Shown here: positions 54,243-63,908 of the stretch, piece after piece
How positions within the stretch are numbered: the stretch's first letter is position 1
How the letters are laid out: each line of letters starts with the position of its first letter
Translations under genes and position numbers: made by a program
Notes under the pieces: model-generated
Told to the model about the DNA's origin: nothing
Seen by the model: only the letters and a program-made list of their open reading frames with translations
The model's database searches: none
Assembly: GCA_016125155.1 (NCBI GenBank)
Contig: WGMI01000015.1
Coordinates: 27,449 to 91,448, forward strand
From: a bacterium
Lineage (GTDB): Bacteria; Bacteroidota; Bacteroidia; Flavobacteriales; Schleiferiaceae
DNA: 64,000 nucleotides
Reading direction: 5' to 3'

Positions 54243-54995
54243 TTAATGGACCCCTATCGCCGCCTCATACCCCAACCGAAAGAGCTTTTTCGCCTGTTTG
54301 TTGTCGAGCAAAGGCATACCGGCCAATTCAGAAGGCTCGAGGAGCACATCGGGCGCACAGTCGCGGCTGCGGTCCACGGCCCCGAGTTCGAAGACCCGAA
54401 CCGCTACTTCAGCGAGGTTCTTTAGAGAATTCGATTCCGATAAGGGGCTGGCATTCACCGCGATCACCGTTTGGCATCGATCCCGAATCGGCACAACTGG
54501 AATGTTGTCGAAGAGCCCGCCGTCTACGAGCATTCGACCTTCCCATTCGATCGGATTGAACAAAATAGGGATGGAGCTCGAGGCGGTGACGAGTTTGGCC
54601 AGAGGCCCTTCATCCAAATACTCGACCCGTCCTTTTTTGAGGTCCGAGACCGCCACCACAAGCGGTTTTGGAAGGTCTTCGATCCGTTTGTACGGGATGA
54701 GTTCGAGCAGGGTTTTTTCCAAACCGCTCAAATCAAGCAAACCGCGGCTCGGGAGTTTGAGTTGGATGAACGAAAACAAGTTCTTGCTCGCAAAGAGCTC
54801 GAGGAGTTCTTCGGGAGTACGCCCAGCGCACAACAAACTGCCCACCAAAGCGCCCGCGCTCGTGCCCGCAATGATGTCGGGTTCTTTGCCCAGTTCGAGC
54901 AAGGCTTGATAGACCCCGAGGTGGGCAATGCCCCGGGCTCCGCCTCCACTGAGGGCAAGACCGAGGTTCAGCGATTTTTTGGAAAGTGCAGCCAT
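54243..54995 (-). CDS. patatin-like phospholipase
   Basis: 250 residues from ATG 54995 (MAALSKKSLNLGLALSGGGA); the open frame upstream overlaps nothing useful. Catalytic dyad: Ser in AGTSAGALVG (GxSxG) and Asp in VDGGLFDN (DGG), with the oxyanion loop GGGARG. Cytosolic, no signal peptide. A lipid acyl hydrolase like RssA/YchK. Confidence 0.92.
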   Translation of the reverse strand: MAALSKKSLNLGLALSGGGARGIAHLGVYQALLELGKEPDIIAGTSAGALVGSLLCAGRTPEELLELFASKNLFSFIQLKLPSRGLLDLSGLEKTLLELIPYKRIEDLPKPLVVAVSDLKKGRVEYLDEGPLAKLVTASSSIPILFNPIEWEGRMLVDGGLFDNIPVVPIRDRCQTVIAVNASPLSESNSLKNLAEVAVRVFELGAVDRSRDCAPDVLLEPSELAGMPLLDNKQAKKLFRLGYEAAIGVH

Positions 54996-55062
54996 TGGTA
55001 CAAAGAAAAAGGCCGGTACCCGAAGGCCCCGACCTTTAGACAACGTTCGACCAAGGGCCGAA

Positions 55063-56967
55063 TTACTTAACTTCTTCGAATTCGACGTCGGTGATGTCGT
55101 CGGCCCCGGCCGCACCCGCTGCGCCGGCACCAGGACCTTCGGAACCACCGGGATTTCCCGATTCTTGCTGGGCCTTGTAGAGCTCTTCCGAGGCGTTTTT
55201 CCACGCTTCGTTGATGCGCTCCATGGCCGCGTCGATGGCCGAAATTTCCTGGCTTTTGTGGGCTTCGCGCAGGGCTTCGAGCGCCGATTCAATCGGGGCT
55301 TTTTTGTCCGCGCTCAGCTTGTCGCCGAACTCTTTGAGTTGCTTTTCGGTTTGGAAAATCATCGAGTCGGCTGCGTTCAGTTTGTCGGCCGTTTCCCGCG
55401 CCTTGCGGTCGGCGTCGGCGTTGGCCTCGGCCTCTTGCTTCATGCGCTCGATTTCGTCCTTGCTCAGACCGCTCGAAGCTTCGATTCGAATGCTCTGCTG
55501 TTTGTTGGTGGCCTTGTCTTTGGCCGATACATTCAGAATGCCGTTGGCATCGATGTCGAAGGTGACTTCGATTTGGGGCACACCTCGGGGAGCCGGGGGG
55601 ATGCCATCGAGGTGGAAGCGGCCAATGGTGCGGTTGTATTGCGCCATTTGGCGCTCCCCCTGGAGCACGTGGATTTCGACCGAGGGCTGGTTGTCAGCCG
55701 CGGTGCTGAAGGTCTCAGACTTCTTGGTCGGGATGGTGGTGTTCGCCTCAATCAGTTTGGTGAAAACCCCTCCCATGGTCTCGATGCCCAGCGAAAGAGG
55801 GGTTACATCGAGCAGGAGGACGTCTTTGACTTCTCCGCTCAACACCCCGCCTTGGATGGCGGCTCCAATGGCCACGACTTCGTCGGGGTTCACCCCTTTG
55901 CTCGGTTCCTTTCCGAAGAAGCTCTTGACCGCTTCTTGAATCGCGGGGATCCGCGTCGAGCCTCCGACCAAGATCACTTCGTCGATGTCCGAAACGCTGT
56001 AGCCCGATTTTTTCAAAGCCGAGCGGCAGGGTTCGATGGTGCGGTCGATCAGGTCGTGTACGAGTTGCTCGAATTGGGCTTTGCTCAGGGTGCGCACCAG
56101 ATGCTTGGGACCACTGGCCGTAGCCGTGATGTAGGGCAAATTGATCTCGATCGAGGTAGACGAACTCAACTCGATTTTGGCCTTTTCTGCCGCTTCTTTA
56201 AGGCGTTGCAACGCCATGGCATCATTGCGCAAATCCATTCCCTCTTGGGTCTGGAATTCGGCCGCCAGCCAGTCGATGATTTTCTGGTCGAAGTCGTCGC
56301 CGCCCAGATGCACATCGCCGTCGGTCGCTTTCACTTCAAAAACGCCATCTCCGAGCTCGAGTACCGAAACGTCGTGGGTTCCTCCTCCGCAGTCGAAGAC
56401 GACAATTTTGCGTTCCTCGGCTTTTTTGTCGATGCCGTAGGCCAAGGCGGCCGCTGTGGGTTCGTTGATGATGCGGCGCACAGTGAGTCCCGCAATTTCG
56501 CCGGCTTCCTTGGTGGCCTGGCGCTCGGCGTCGTTAAAGTAAGCGGGAACGGTAATCACCGCCTCACTCACGGTGGTTCCGAGATAGTCCTCCGCGGTCT
56601 TCTTCATCTTTTGAAGAATCATCGCCGACAGTTCCTGAGGCGTATACTGCCGGCCGTCGATTTCAACACGAGGGGTGTTGTTGTCGCCCTTTACCATGGT
56701 GTAGGGTACGCGCTTGGCTTCTTCCTTCGTGGAATCGAAGGATTTGCCCATAAAACGCTTGATCGAGTAAATGGTCTTGGTCGGATTGGTAATGGCCTGA
56801 CGCTTGGCGGGATCGCCCACCTTGCGCTCCCCTCCTTCCACAAAGGCCACAATCGATGGAGTGGTCCTGCGTCCCTCGCTGTTGGGGATAACGACCGCCT
56901 CGTTGCCTTCCATCACGGCTACGCAGCTGTTGGTGGTTCCGAGGTCGATTCCGATGATTTTACCCAT
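55063..56967 (-). CDS. dnaK: molecular chaperone DnaK (Hsp70)
   Basis: 634 residues; starts [20 protein letters not shown]. ATPase domain to about 380 with [20 protein letters not shown] and [18 protein letters not shown] motifs, linker [16 protein letters not shown], then the substrate-binding domain and a C-terminal lid rich in Gly/Ala ([20 protein letters not shown]) ending EEVK. The usual cytosolic folding machine; no dnaJ/grpE in the window. Confidence 0.98.
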   Translation of the reverse strand: MGKIIGIDLGTTNSCVAVMEGNEAVVIPNSEGRRTTPSIVAFVEGGERKVGDPAKRQAITNPTKTIYSIKRFMGKSFDSTKEEAKRVPYTMVKGDNNTPRVEIDGRQYTPQELSAMILQKMKKTAEDYLGTTVSEAVITVPAYFNDAERQATKEAGEIAGLTVRRIINEPTAAALAYGIDKKAEERKIVVFDCGGGTHDVSVLELGDGVFEVKATDGDVHLGGDDFDQKIIDWLAAEFQTQEGMDLRNDAMALQRLKEAAEKAKIELSSSTSIEINLPYITATASGPKHLVRTLSKAQFEQLVHDLIDRTIEPCRSALKKSGYSVSDIDEVILVGGSTRIPAIQEAVKSFFGKEPSKGVNPDEVVAIGAAIQGGVLSGEVKDVLLLDVTPLSLGIETMGGVFTKLIEANTTIPTKKSETFSTAADNQPSVEIHVLQGERQMAQYNRTIGRFHLDGIPPAPRGVPQIEVTFDIDANGILNVSAKDKATNKQQSIRIEASSGLSKDEIERMKQEAEANADADRKARETADKLNAADSMIFQTEKQLKEFGDKLSADKKAPIESALEALREAHKSQEISAIDAAMERINEAWKNASEELYKAQQESGNPGGSEGPGAGAAGAAGADDITDVEFEEVK

Positions 56968-57194
56968 AATGAGTGGTTGTGTTAAACGGGTTTCGACACC
57001 ATTTCAGTCAATCGCTGTGCCAAGGGCATGGCCCTGACAGATGCGGATTGCTCAGGCCTCAAAAGGTGTCAGGCTGGCAGTTTTTCCGAACACAACAGCC
57101 ATTTATCTTCCAAAAAGGCAGCCCAAGGCGCCGTGGTGCACTCGATGCGCTATGGCCTTGTTCGGCGCAAGGTTGAGCGGCTATTGGCGTTCGC

Positions 57195-58256
57195 TCAGTT
57201 GCATTGGCGGTTCCCCACGCAAAAGCAGGTGTCGGGTCCGCCGGGCGTTGTAAATACACGACCGAAGTTCCGGTCGCAGCTCAATTCGTTCACCACAAAC
57301 TCGATCATGCCTGCCTCGTTGAACTGTTTGTTGGGCACCACCGCCAGCGATCGGCTTCCGAACAGTCCATAGCCCCCTTCGATATTGCTGAAGTCGGGGC
57401 GCTCGGTCACGATACCCGTAGGAGGCTGATTGACCGAAAGGTAGGTATAGAGATCTTCGTCTCCAGCCAAGGCTTTAAAGTCCATCCCCAACAAAAACCG
57501 CCGCGCATTGGGATTGACGGGAATGTTCTGCATCAGGGCTCCGAGCAGGGTTTCCGTGGTATACCCGAAAATCAGGGTTACGCCACCGTTCAGGTTGGTG
57601 ACCGACTTGACCGGAAGCGTATAAACCGACTCCAAAAAGCGCACATTGGCTTCGTCGCCCACCATGTACTCCTTGTATCGGGCGGTGATGCTGACTTCGA
57701 ACACCTTGGCCAATTCCTGGGTCTCAAACGTAACCGAATAGTCCGTGTTGGGCACCAGCGTCAGCGGAAGCGCGTTGTTGCGCGGGGTCTGCCAGTCGAC
57801 ATCATTGCCCAGCACCACCGCCTCTGCCGTGACCACGGGGACATTGTCGCCTTTGACAATCCGGAGTTTGTAGGTCCGACCCGCCAGCAGTGTTTCCGTA
57901 GTCCGGTAGAGGTGGTACCCTTCGGTGGTAAAGAAGCCATCGTTCAAATCGCGGCTGCTGTCGTCATAGTCGAGCGCGAAAGAACGAACCAAGGAACTGC
58001 CGTTGTATTCGTCCATCCATACTTCGAGCAGGCCGTAGTAGATGGAATCGGGTTCCTGAGCCCCCGCATCGACCCCCTGGGTGCCGAGGTAGGCCCGGTT
58101 GATGCGAACCCAATTGGTGTCTTGTCCGGCGTCGAGCAAGGCATACACCACCGTGATGTCCGACCAGGGATCGTTGACGTTCAGCTCGTTGCTGCACGAA
58201 GAAAGCGCCATACCCACAGAGAGGGTGGCCGGGAGTGCGAATCGAAAAAACTTCAT
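57195..58256 (-). CDS. DUF4249-like or related Bacteroidota lipoprotein
   Basis: 353 residues from ATG 58256 (MKFFRFALPATLSVGMALSSC); Cys21 ends a lipobox (ALSSC). The rest is a soluble beta-rich protein with YALLDAGQDTNWVRINRAYL at the start and NIEGGYGLFGSRSL near the end, a pattern I associate with DUF4249-type lipoproteins that often pair with TonB-dependent receptors; none is next to it here. The family assignment is tentative. Ends in a Cys-rich CFCVGNRQCN. Confidence 0.7.
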   Translation of the reverse strand: MKFFRFALPATLSVGMALSSCSNELNVNDPWSDITVVYALLDAGQDTNWVRINRAYLGTQGVDAGAQEPDSIYYGLLEVWMDEYNGSSLVRSFALDYDDSSRDLNDGFFTTEGYHLYRTTETLLAGRTYKLRIVKGDNVPVVTAEAVVLGNDVDWQTPRNNALPLTLVPNTDYSVTFETQELAKVFEVSITARYKEYMVGDEANVRFLESVYTLPVKSVTNLNGGVTLIFGYTTETLLGALMQNIPVNPNARRFLLGMDFKALAGDEDLYTYLSVNQPPTGIVTERPDFSNIEGGYGLFGSRSLAVVPNKQFNEAGMIEFVVNELSCDRNFGRVFTTPGGPDTCFCVGNRQCN

Positions 58257-58358
58257 GAACAGGGGCTTGAGGGGGGGTAAAGATATCGAACTCCCGGCAT
58301 GGAGGCGTTGCAGACCGGCCGTGGTTGCGCCAAGGAACGGGGGGTGTGTTGTGTGCTG

Positions 58359-58366
58359 TAGATTTG
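58359..58366 (+). promoter_or_regulatory. -7 promoter box for panB
   Basis: TAGATTTG fits TAnnTTTG, 19 bases before the ATG at 58386. Confidence 0.5.
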
Positions 58367-58385
58367 GACGCTTAAACGACGTGTT

Positions 58386-59204
58386 ATGAGCGCTGCCGCC
58401 AAGGAATTTCGCAAGGTAACCACCCACTCGCTCCAGGAAATGAAGCGGGCCGGAGAGCCCATTGCCATGCTGACGGCCTACGATTTTACGCTGGCGCGCA
58501 TGGTCGACAAGGCGGGCATCGATGTCATTTTGGTGGGCGATTCGGCCTCGAATGTGATGGCGGGCCACGAAACGACCTTGCCCATCACCCTCGATCAGAT
58601 GATCTATCACGCCTCGGCCGTGGTTCGCGCCATCGATCGGGCTTTGGTGGTGGTCGATTTGCCGTTCGGCAGCTATCAGGGCAATACCAAAGAGGCTTTG
58701 AGCTCGGCCATCCGCATCATGAAAGAGAGCGGGGGGCATGCGGTCAAGCTGGAAGGCGGTAGCGAGGTAATCGGTTCCATCGAACGGATTTTGAGCGCGG
58801 GTATTCCGGTGATGGGGCATCTGGGACTCACTCCCCAGAGCATCTACAAATTCGGAACCTATACCGTCCGGGCCAAAGAGGAGGCCGAAGCCGAAAAACT
58901 GATCAGCGATGCGCTCTTGCTCGAACAGACGGGCTGTTTTGCCCTGGTGCTCGAAAAAATTCCGGCTCAGTTGGCCGCCAAGGTGGCATCCAGCCTGAGC
59001 ATACCCGTCATCGGCATCGGGGCGGGGGTCGAGGTCGACGGACAGGTGCTCGTATTGCACGATATGCTCGGGATGACCCACGAGTTCAACCCCCGGTTTT
59101 TAAGGCGCTATCTCAATCTGTACGAGGAAATTACATCTGCTTTGATGCGCTATGCCCGCGATGTCAAAGACCGTTCGTTTCCGAACGAAAGCGAACAATA
59201 CTGA
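58386..59204 (+). CDS. panB: 3-methyl-2-oxobutanoate hydroxymethyltransferase
   Basis: 272 residues. [45 protein letters not shown] and [15 protein letters not shown] are conserved PanB blocks; the metal-binding Asp residues lie in VGDSAS and VVDLPFG. It adds a hydroxymethyl group from methylene-THF to ketoisovalerate, the first step of pantothenate (CoA) synthesis. Confidence 0.97.
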   Translation: MSAAAKEFRKVTTHSLQEMKRAGEPIAMLTAYDFTLARMVDKAGIDVILVGDSASNVMAGHETTLPITLDQMIYHASAVVRAIDRALVVVDLPFGSYQGNTKEALSSAIRIMKESGGHAVKLEGGSEVIGSIERILSAGIPVMGHLGLTPQSIYKFGTYTVRAKEEAEAEKLISDALLLEQTGCFALVLEKIPAQLAAKVASSLSIPVIGIGAGVEVDGQVLVLHDMLGMTHEFNPRFLRRYLNLYEEITSALMRYARDVKDRSFPNESEQY

Positions 59205-59209
59205 ATTCC

Positions 59210-59875
59210 ATGCTCGACGAAGGGCGCATTGTCTTTCTCGACAACCACCTGATTGCCCTTCACAAGTGGAGCGGGGAGTTGGTTCAGGCCGATGCCACCG
59301 GCGACCGGTGTTTGGCCGACGAGGTCAAAGATTGGCTCAAAGAGCGTTTCAACAAACCGGGCGAGGTCTATCTGGGCGTGGTCCATCGGCTCGACCGTCC
59401 GGTGAGTGGAGTGGTACTCTTTGCGCGAACTTCGAAGGCCGCGGCGCGCTTGAGCGAACAGTTTCGCGACCGGACTACCGAGAAGCACTACCAAGCCGTT
59501 ACAGCGCGTTGGACGGGTCCCAAAGAGGGAACTTTGGTACACTGGCTGGTCAAAGACGCCTCCAAAAACAAATCGAGGGCGGTCCCCGAGGGGCATCGCG
59601 AGGCCAAAAAGGCGGTGCTCCACTACCAAGTGCTGCGCAGTGGCAATCGGTACAGTGTGCTCGAAATCACTCTGGAAACCGGCAGGCACCATCAAATTCG
59701 GTGTCAGTTGGCCGAGGCGGGCGCCCCGATCCGGGGCGATCTCAAATACGGGTCCCCCCGATCGTTGACCGGAGGGGGGATCGATTTGTGCGCGGTTTCG
59801 CTCGGTTTTGAACATCCCGTACTCCGCGAGCGGCTCGAAATCCGCATCGAACCCGATTTTGATTTGCGGTTTTAA
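59210..59875 (+). CDS. RluA family RNA pseudouridine synthase
   Basis: 221 residues, without an S4 domain, shorter than RluD. The catalytic segment is VHRLDRPVSGVVLFARTS with the active Asp in HRLDR, then EKHYQAVTA and GRHHQIRCQLA. Modifies uridine in rRNA or tRNA; the target is not known. 5 bases after panB, so probably co-transcribed. Confidence 0.92.
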   Translation: MLDEGRIVFLDNHLIALHKWSGELVQADATGDRCLADEVKDWLKERFNKPGEVYLGVVHRLDRPVSGVVLFARTSKAAARLSEQFRDRTTEKHYQAVTARWTGPKEGTLVHWLVKDASKNKSRAVPEGHREAKKAVLHYQVLRSGNRYSVLEITLETGRHHQIRCQLAEAGAPIRGDLKYGSPRSLTGGGIDLCAVSLGFEHPVLRERLEIRIEPDFDLRF

Positions 59876-59938
59876 CGTGGAGTTATGCCGACCATGCATT
59901 CCTCGGAATATCTTTGGCGCTTAACCATCCCCCACTTT

Positions 59939-60661
59939 ATGAACATGAAAGCTACTGTCCTCGCCCTGATCGGCACCGTCGGTTCGGTCTTTGCCCAAAA
60001 CGCCGACATCGCGGTTACGCTCACCTCGCCCGCCCAAAACCAAAACGTGGGTCCTGGTGCTCCTTTTCAATTCAATGGAACTGTGGTCAATACGGGCACT
60101 GTGGCCATTTCGGCTCAAGACACCATCGTATACGCTCCGTTATTGAACGGACAGTTGTTGACCTTGGGTGGTCAGCCCGTCGTCTACTTTCAAGTAACCG
60201 CTGTGGCTCCCGGTGCCAACACGACGTTTACACACAACGTGGGCGGTTTGAACGCAGGGTCTACTCCGGGTCAGTTGGAGTGGTGCGCCTTCGGCTTGGT
60301 CATAGGACCCAACTGGAACAACGTGGTGGAGTCCGACACCCTGAACAACACTTCGTGCGCCGACATCAATTACAACCCGAGCATTGGCACCCCGGAAGAC
60401 TTCATCGGGGTTCCTGCGGTCATGAACCTGAGCTACTACAGCGTGGGCACCCTCTACATTGAGGTGGCCAACGTGGTGGAAAACAGCGCCATGGTGAGTG
60501 TCATCGACCTGAGCGGCCGTTTGGTGGCCGAATTCCCGGTTCAGCGTACGGAGCAGACGTTCCGCGCCGAGCACTCTTTGGAATTGCCCAAAGGCATTTA
60601 CTTGGTTAACGTCGCTTCGAAAACCAAGAACTACGGCAGCAAGAAAATCAGCGTTCAATAA
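59939..60661 (+). CDS. secreted T9SS cargo protein of unknown function
   Basis: 240 residues from ATG 59939 (MNMKATVLALIG), with a signal peptide ending near FAQ. A beta-sandwich-like body (NVGPGAPFQFNGTVVNTGTV) resembles CARDB/Ig-type domains. From about residue 170 comes a C-terminal domain (VSVIDLSGRLVAEF, LPKGIYLVNVASKTKNYGSKKI) matching T9SS type A sorting signals. No enzymatic motif. Confidence 0.8.
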   Translation: MNMKATVLALIGTVGSVFAQNADIAVTLTSPAQNQNVGPGAPFQFNGTVVNTGTVAISAQDTIVYAPLLNGQLLTLGGQPVVYFQVTAVAPGANTTFTHNVGGLNAGSTPGQLEWCAFGLVIGPNWNNVVESDTLNNTSCADINYNPSIGTPEDFIGVPAVMNLSYYSVGTLYIEVANVVENSAMVSVIDLSGRLVAEFPVQRTEQTFRAEHSLELPKGIYLVNVASKTKNYGSKKISVQ

Positions 60662-60679
60662 GCGCTTTTTTCTCTATAC

Positions 60680-60705
60680 AAACCCTGCTTAGGCGGGGTT
60701 TTTTT
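60680..60705 (+). terminator. intrinsic terminator
   Basis: AAACCCTGC pairs with GCGGGGTTT around a TTAG loop, followed by TTTTTT. Confidence 0.85.
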
Positions 60706-60842
60706 ATGCGAAGTTCCCATCGGTTTGCCCCGTCCATATCGCTCGCCCAATCCGGGTTTGGTAGGGAGGTTTGATCGGGTTCACCTTTGCAACAACAACC
60801 GGGGCGCGCGGTGTTTAGGCAGCCCCTCCCAGTCCCGAAAAC

Positions 60843-61925
60843 ATGCAACAACCGGCTTTGAGCGTTTGGGTGCGCCCCTGGTTTCAGGAGGGATTGTGGC
60901 CCATTTGGGCCCTACTCATGCTCCTGATTGGGGTAGAACGCAACGGACTTACCTTGGTTTTGTCGCTGGGTGCGTTGCTGGCAGTTGTTTTGAGCTCGGT
61001 GTCGCATGCGGAACGCATCAGCGAACGCATCGGCGAGCCCTTCGGGGCTTTGGTTTTGGCTTTGGCGGTTACGGTCATCGAGGTTTCCATTGTCTTGGCG
61101 GTTATGCTCCGCACCGATCAGGCACCGACGTTGGCCCGAGACACCATTTTTTCTGCTGTGATGTTGATTTTTACAGCCATGATCGGCTTGACGTTGTTGA
61201 TGGGAGGCATGCGGTTTCGAACGGTTGAATTCGATCCCCGAGGCGTACTGTCCGCACTACTCGTCTTGACCACGATTTCAGTGCTCACCCTCATTTTGCC
61301 CAATTATACCAACGGTGCCGAGGGCCCTTTTTACACGACTCCACAGTTGATTTTGGTTTCGGTGGTTACGATTATGGCTTATGGGGCTTTTCTGTTTGTG
61401 CAGAATTTTAAGCACCGGGAAGATTTTCAAGATGATGTACTGCTCCAAGCAGAGGAGCCCCATCGGTCCGGCCGCACAGAAACGGTGCGCAGCGCGATGA
61501 TGTTGCCCTTGTGTTTGGTCGGAGTGGTGGGATTGGCCGAAACCTTGGCGCATAGTTTCGAAGATTATCTACACCGCGTGGGGGCGTCTGAGCAGGTGGC
61601 AGGGCTCGCATTGGCGGCCGTAGTATTGCTCCCGGAAGGGATCGCTTCTTTGCGCGCCGCGGGCCAGCAACAGTTCCAGCGCAGTTTGAATCTGTCGCTG
61701 GGCAGTGCGTTGGCCAGCATCAGTTTGACCATTCCGGTGGTGGCGTTCTTTTCGCTGTGGAAAGGGCTTCCCATGGCGCTGGGGATTGGGGGAGAAGAAC
61801 AGGTTTTGTTTTTGCTCTCGCTCCTCGTCCTCATTCTGTCGTTGGGAAGAGGCCGGACCCATATTCTGCACGGTCTGTTGTTGTTGCTGCTGTTTGCGGT
61901 TTTTTTATTTCTCTCGATTTTCTAA
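60843..61925 (+). CDS. calcium:proton antiporter, ChaA/CaCA family
   Basis: 360 residues, about eleven membrane helices. The two inverted repeats carry GEPFGALVLALAVTVIEVSI and LLPEGIASLRAAGQQQFQRS, the alpha-1/alpha-2 ion-binding motifs with Glu residues. It exports Ca2+ (and possibly Na+ or K+) in exchange for protons. Confidence 0.9.
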   Translation: MQQPALSVWVRPWFQEGLWPIWALLMLLIGVERNGLTLVLSLGALLAVVLSSVSHAERISERIGEPFGALVLALAVTVIEVSIVLAVMLRTDQAPTLARDTIFSAVMLIFTAMIGLTLLMGGMRFRTVEFDPRGVLSALLVLTTISVLTLILPNYTNGAEGPFYTTPQLILVSVVTIMAYGAFLFVQNFKHREDFQDDVLLQAEEPHRSGRTETVRSAMMLPLCLVGVVGLAETLAHSFEDYLHRVGASEQVAGLALAAVVLLPEGIASLRAAGQQQFQRSLNLSLGSALASISLTIPVVAFFSLWKGLPMALGIGGEEQVLFLLSLLVLILSLGRGRTHILHGLLLLLLFAVFLFLSIF

Positions 61926-61980
61926 GGGTTTTGTGTAGGTTGATTGCCCTTAAACTGCCTCCGAATCCATCCCGAAAACT

Positions 61981-62514
61981 ATGGAACACACCATTGTCGA
62001 TACCTTAAAAAAGCGTTTCCAGGCCCATCCGGAGCGACATCCCAATCTCGAATGGTCGTGGGTGCAAGAACGCCTGTTGTCGGAATCCGATCTTTTGCAG
62101 GGGCTGTGGGCGCTGGAGCAGAGCGGGGGAGAGCCTGATGTGGTGTTTTTCGATGCAACCCCAAGCCGTTGGTTCTACTGCGATTGTTCGGCAGAAAGCC
62201 CTGCGGGTCGAAGAAGTATGTGTTATGACGATGCGGCCTTGGCTTCCCGCAAAGAGAACAAACCCAAGGGTTCTGCTGTGGGTCTGGCCGAACAGTGGGG
62301 AGTTTCCCTGCTCGACGAGGCGGAATACCATCAATTGCAGCGCTTTGGACCTTTCGATATCAAGACCTCGAGTTGGATCCTGACCCCCGAGGGGGTGCGT
62401 TCTTTGGGCGGAGCGCTTTTTGGGGACTACCGCTTCGGACGGGTGTTTACCTACCACAACGGGGCCGAATCCTACTACACCGCCCGCGGTTTCAGAGCAA
62501 AGTTGGCGCTGTAG
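61981..62514 (+). CDS. DUF4256 family protein
   Basis: 177 residues. FDATPSRWFYCDCSAESPAGRRS, SVGLAEQWG-like and FDIKTSSWILTPEGVRSLGG match DUF4256, of unknown function. No signal peptide. Ends with VFTYHNGAESYYTARGF. Confidence 0.85.
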   Translation: MEHTIVDTLKKRFQAHPERHPNLEWSWVQERLLSESDLLQGLWALEQSGGEPDVVFFDATPSRWFYCDCSAESPAGRRSMCYDDAALASRKENKPKGSAVGLAEQWGVSLLDEAEYHQLQRFGPFDIKTSSWILTPEGVRSLGGALFGDYRFGRVFTYHNGAESYYTARGFRAKLAL

Positions 62515-62575
62515 TTTTTCGGAAAGGAACCAGCGGGAGAAATGAAGATTTAAGGCTTTAAGATGTAACCTTGTT

Positions 62576-62620
62576 GTTACTTACCACTTGGTTACTTACC
62601 GATGAGTTACCTATTTTAGT
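62576..62620 (+). repeat. three 15-bp iterons upstream of the AAA ATPase
   Basis: GTTACTTACC begins at 62576 and 62591, and the partial copy GTTACCTATT at 62606, exactly 15 bases apart. They lie directly before the ATPase start at 62632. A GTAACC at about 62565 may be part of the same array in the other orientation. Confidence 0.8.
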
Positions 62621-62631
62621 GGTTCTAAAGA

Positions 62632-63768
62632 ATGGTTATGGAATCGCCTTTTGTTTTTGGTCAAATCGTCTCCGGCGAGGGTTTCATCAACCGAACCGAA
62701 GAGTTGCAGCGCTTGATGTACAATGCGCGCAGCGGGGTGAGCACGATATTGATTTCGCCCCGCCGCTGGGGAAAGACCAGCTTGGTTCGCGAAATGGCCC
62801 TGCGAATGGAATCCGAAACCAATTTGGTGTTTTGTTTCCTCGATCTGTTTGCGGTTCAAACCGAAGCGGCTTTTTATGAAGCCTATGCCAAGGCGTTGCT
62901 CAAGGCTTTTGAGCACAGTTGGGAGGGGCGTTTGCGCTTGGTCAAAGAGCTGTTGTCGGGGTTGGTTCCGCTGGTTTCCTTCAAGGCTGATCCAAACGCT
63001 GATTTTTCGATCAAGTTTAAAGTGGAAAAGCCCAAAGACGCTGACGAGATTTTAGACCTTGGTCAAAAACTGGCGTTACAGCGGAAAAAGCGCTTGGTGG
63101 TGTGTTTGGACGAATTTCAGAACATCGAGCAGTTTGATGACCCGTTGGCTTTCCAAAAAAGACTCCGTTCGCACTGGCAAAAGCATACCGAGGTGTCTTT
63201 TGTGCTATACGGGAGCAAGCGCCACACCATGCAACAGTTGTTTGCCCAAAGTTCGCATCCGTTTTTCAGGTTTGGTGAGTTGATCTTGCTCGAAAAGATT
63301 TCGGTCGATCATTGGGCTCTGTTTATTCAGCGTTCGTTCGAGCAGTCCGGGCGCAGCGCCCCGGCCGAAGAGGTGCGCGATTTGGTGGAACGAATGGAGC
63401 GACATACCCAATACGTTCAGCATTTTGCGCATTTGGCCCTCTTTCACACCCCAGAAGGTGCGCCACTCACAAAATCCATTTTAGACCGGGCTGAGGAACA
63501 ACTCATTCAGCATCAGTCGGCGTATTTTCAGTCGGTGTTTCAGCAATTGAGCAAGACCCAAATTGCGGTGTTGCGCATGTTGCTCGATGGATTGCAGTCG
63601 GAGTACACTTCCGCGGCGAATCTGAAAACCTACGGCCTCAATAGTTCTGCAACGGTGATTAAGGCCTTGGCCGCGCTCGAAAACAAAGACGTGATCGACC
63701 GACTGGGTGCGGGCGTTTCCTTTACCGATCCGGTTTTTGCGTTGTGGCTGCGGGTGGTGTTGGGGTGA
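62632..63768 (+). CDS. AAA family ATPase (archaeal-ATPase type)
   Basis: 378 residues. P-loop ISPRRWGKTSLV (unusual RxWGKT), Walker B VVCLDEFQNIEQF and a conserved arginine-bearing sensor region HWQKHTEVSFVLYGSKRH, then a winged-helix-like C terminus (LSKTQIAVLRMLLDGL) ending DPVFALWLRVVLG, as in the Archaeal_ATPase (PF01637) family. These STAND-like ATPases are common in Bacteroidota mobile regions, but their role is unknown. Preceded by short iterons and followed after 140 bases by an insertion sequence. Confidence 0.85.
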   Translation: MVMESPFVFGQIVSGEGFINRTEELQRLMYNARSGVSTILISPRRWGKTSLVREMALRMESETNLVFCFLDLFAVQTEAAFYEAYAKALLKAFEHSWEGRLRLVKELLSGLVPLVSFKADPNADFSIKFKVEKPKDADEILDLGQKLALQRKKRLVVCLDEFQNIEQFDDPLAFQKRLRSHWQKHTEVSFVLYGSKRHTMQQLFAQSSHPFFRFGELILLEKISVDHWALFIQRSFEQSGRSAPAEEVRDLVERMERHTQYVQHFAHLALFHTPEGAPLTKSILDRAEEQLIQHQSAYFQSVFQQLSKTQIAVLRMLLDGLQSEYTSAANLKTYGLNSSATVIKALAALENKDVIDRLGAGVSFTDPVFALWLRVVLG

Positions 63769-63908
63769 TTTCAATCATCGCCTGTGTCCCCAGATACCAT
63801 CCTATAGACGCCATGTTGGGTGTCTTTGGTCTTGTGGAAATGGCGGGAGTAAGTTCGAATGTCCTACTCCCCATTCTTCCGACCAAAGGCGGTTAGATTT
63901 GGTTTGAT

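Noticed and set aside
54928..56985. A 685-codon open frame on the plus strand opposite dnaK
   Set aside because: It is the exact antisense of dnaK, whose protein is unmistakable. Long antisense frames are common opposite high-GC, codon-biased genes.
58257..59081. Upstream part of the long minus-strand frame 57195-59081
   Set aside because: It is the antisense of panB. The lipoprotein starts at ATG 58256 with a proper signal and lipobox.
63707..63907. Plus-strand frame after the AAA ATPase
   Set aside because: It overlaps the ATPase end in another frame and has no recognisable content; the region is the flank of the insertion sequence.
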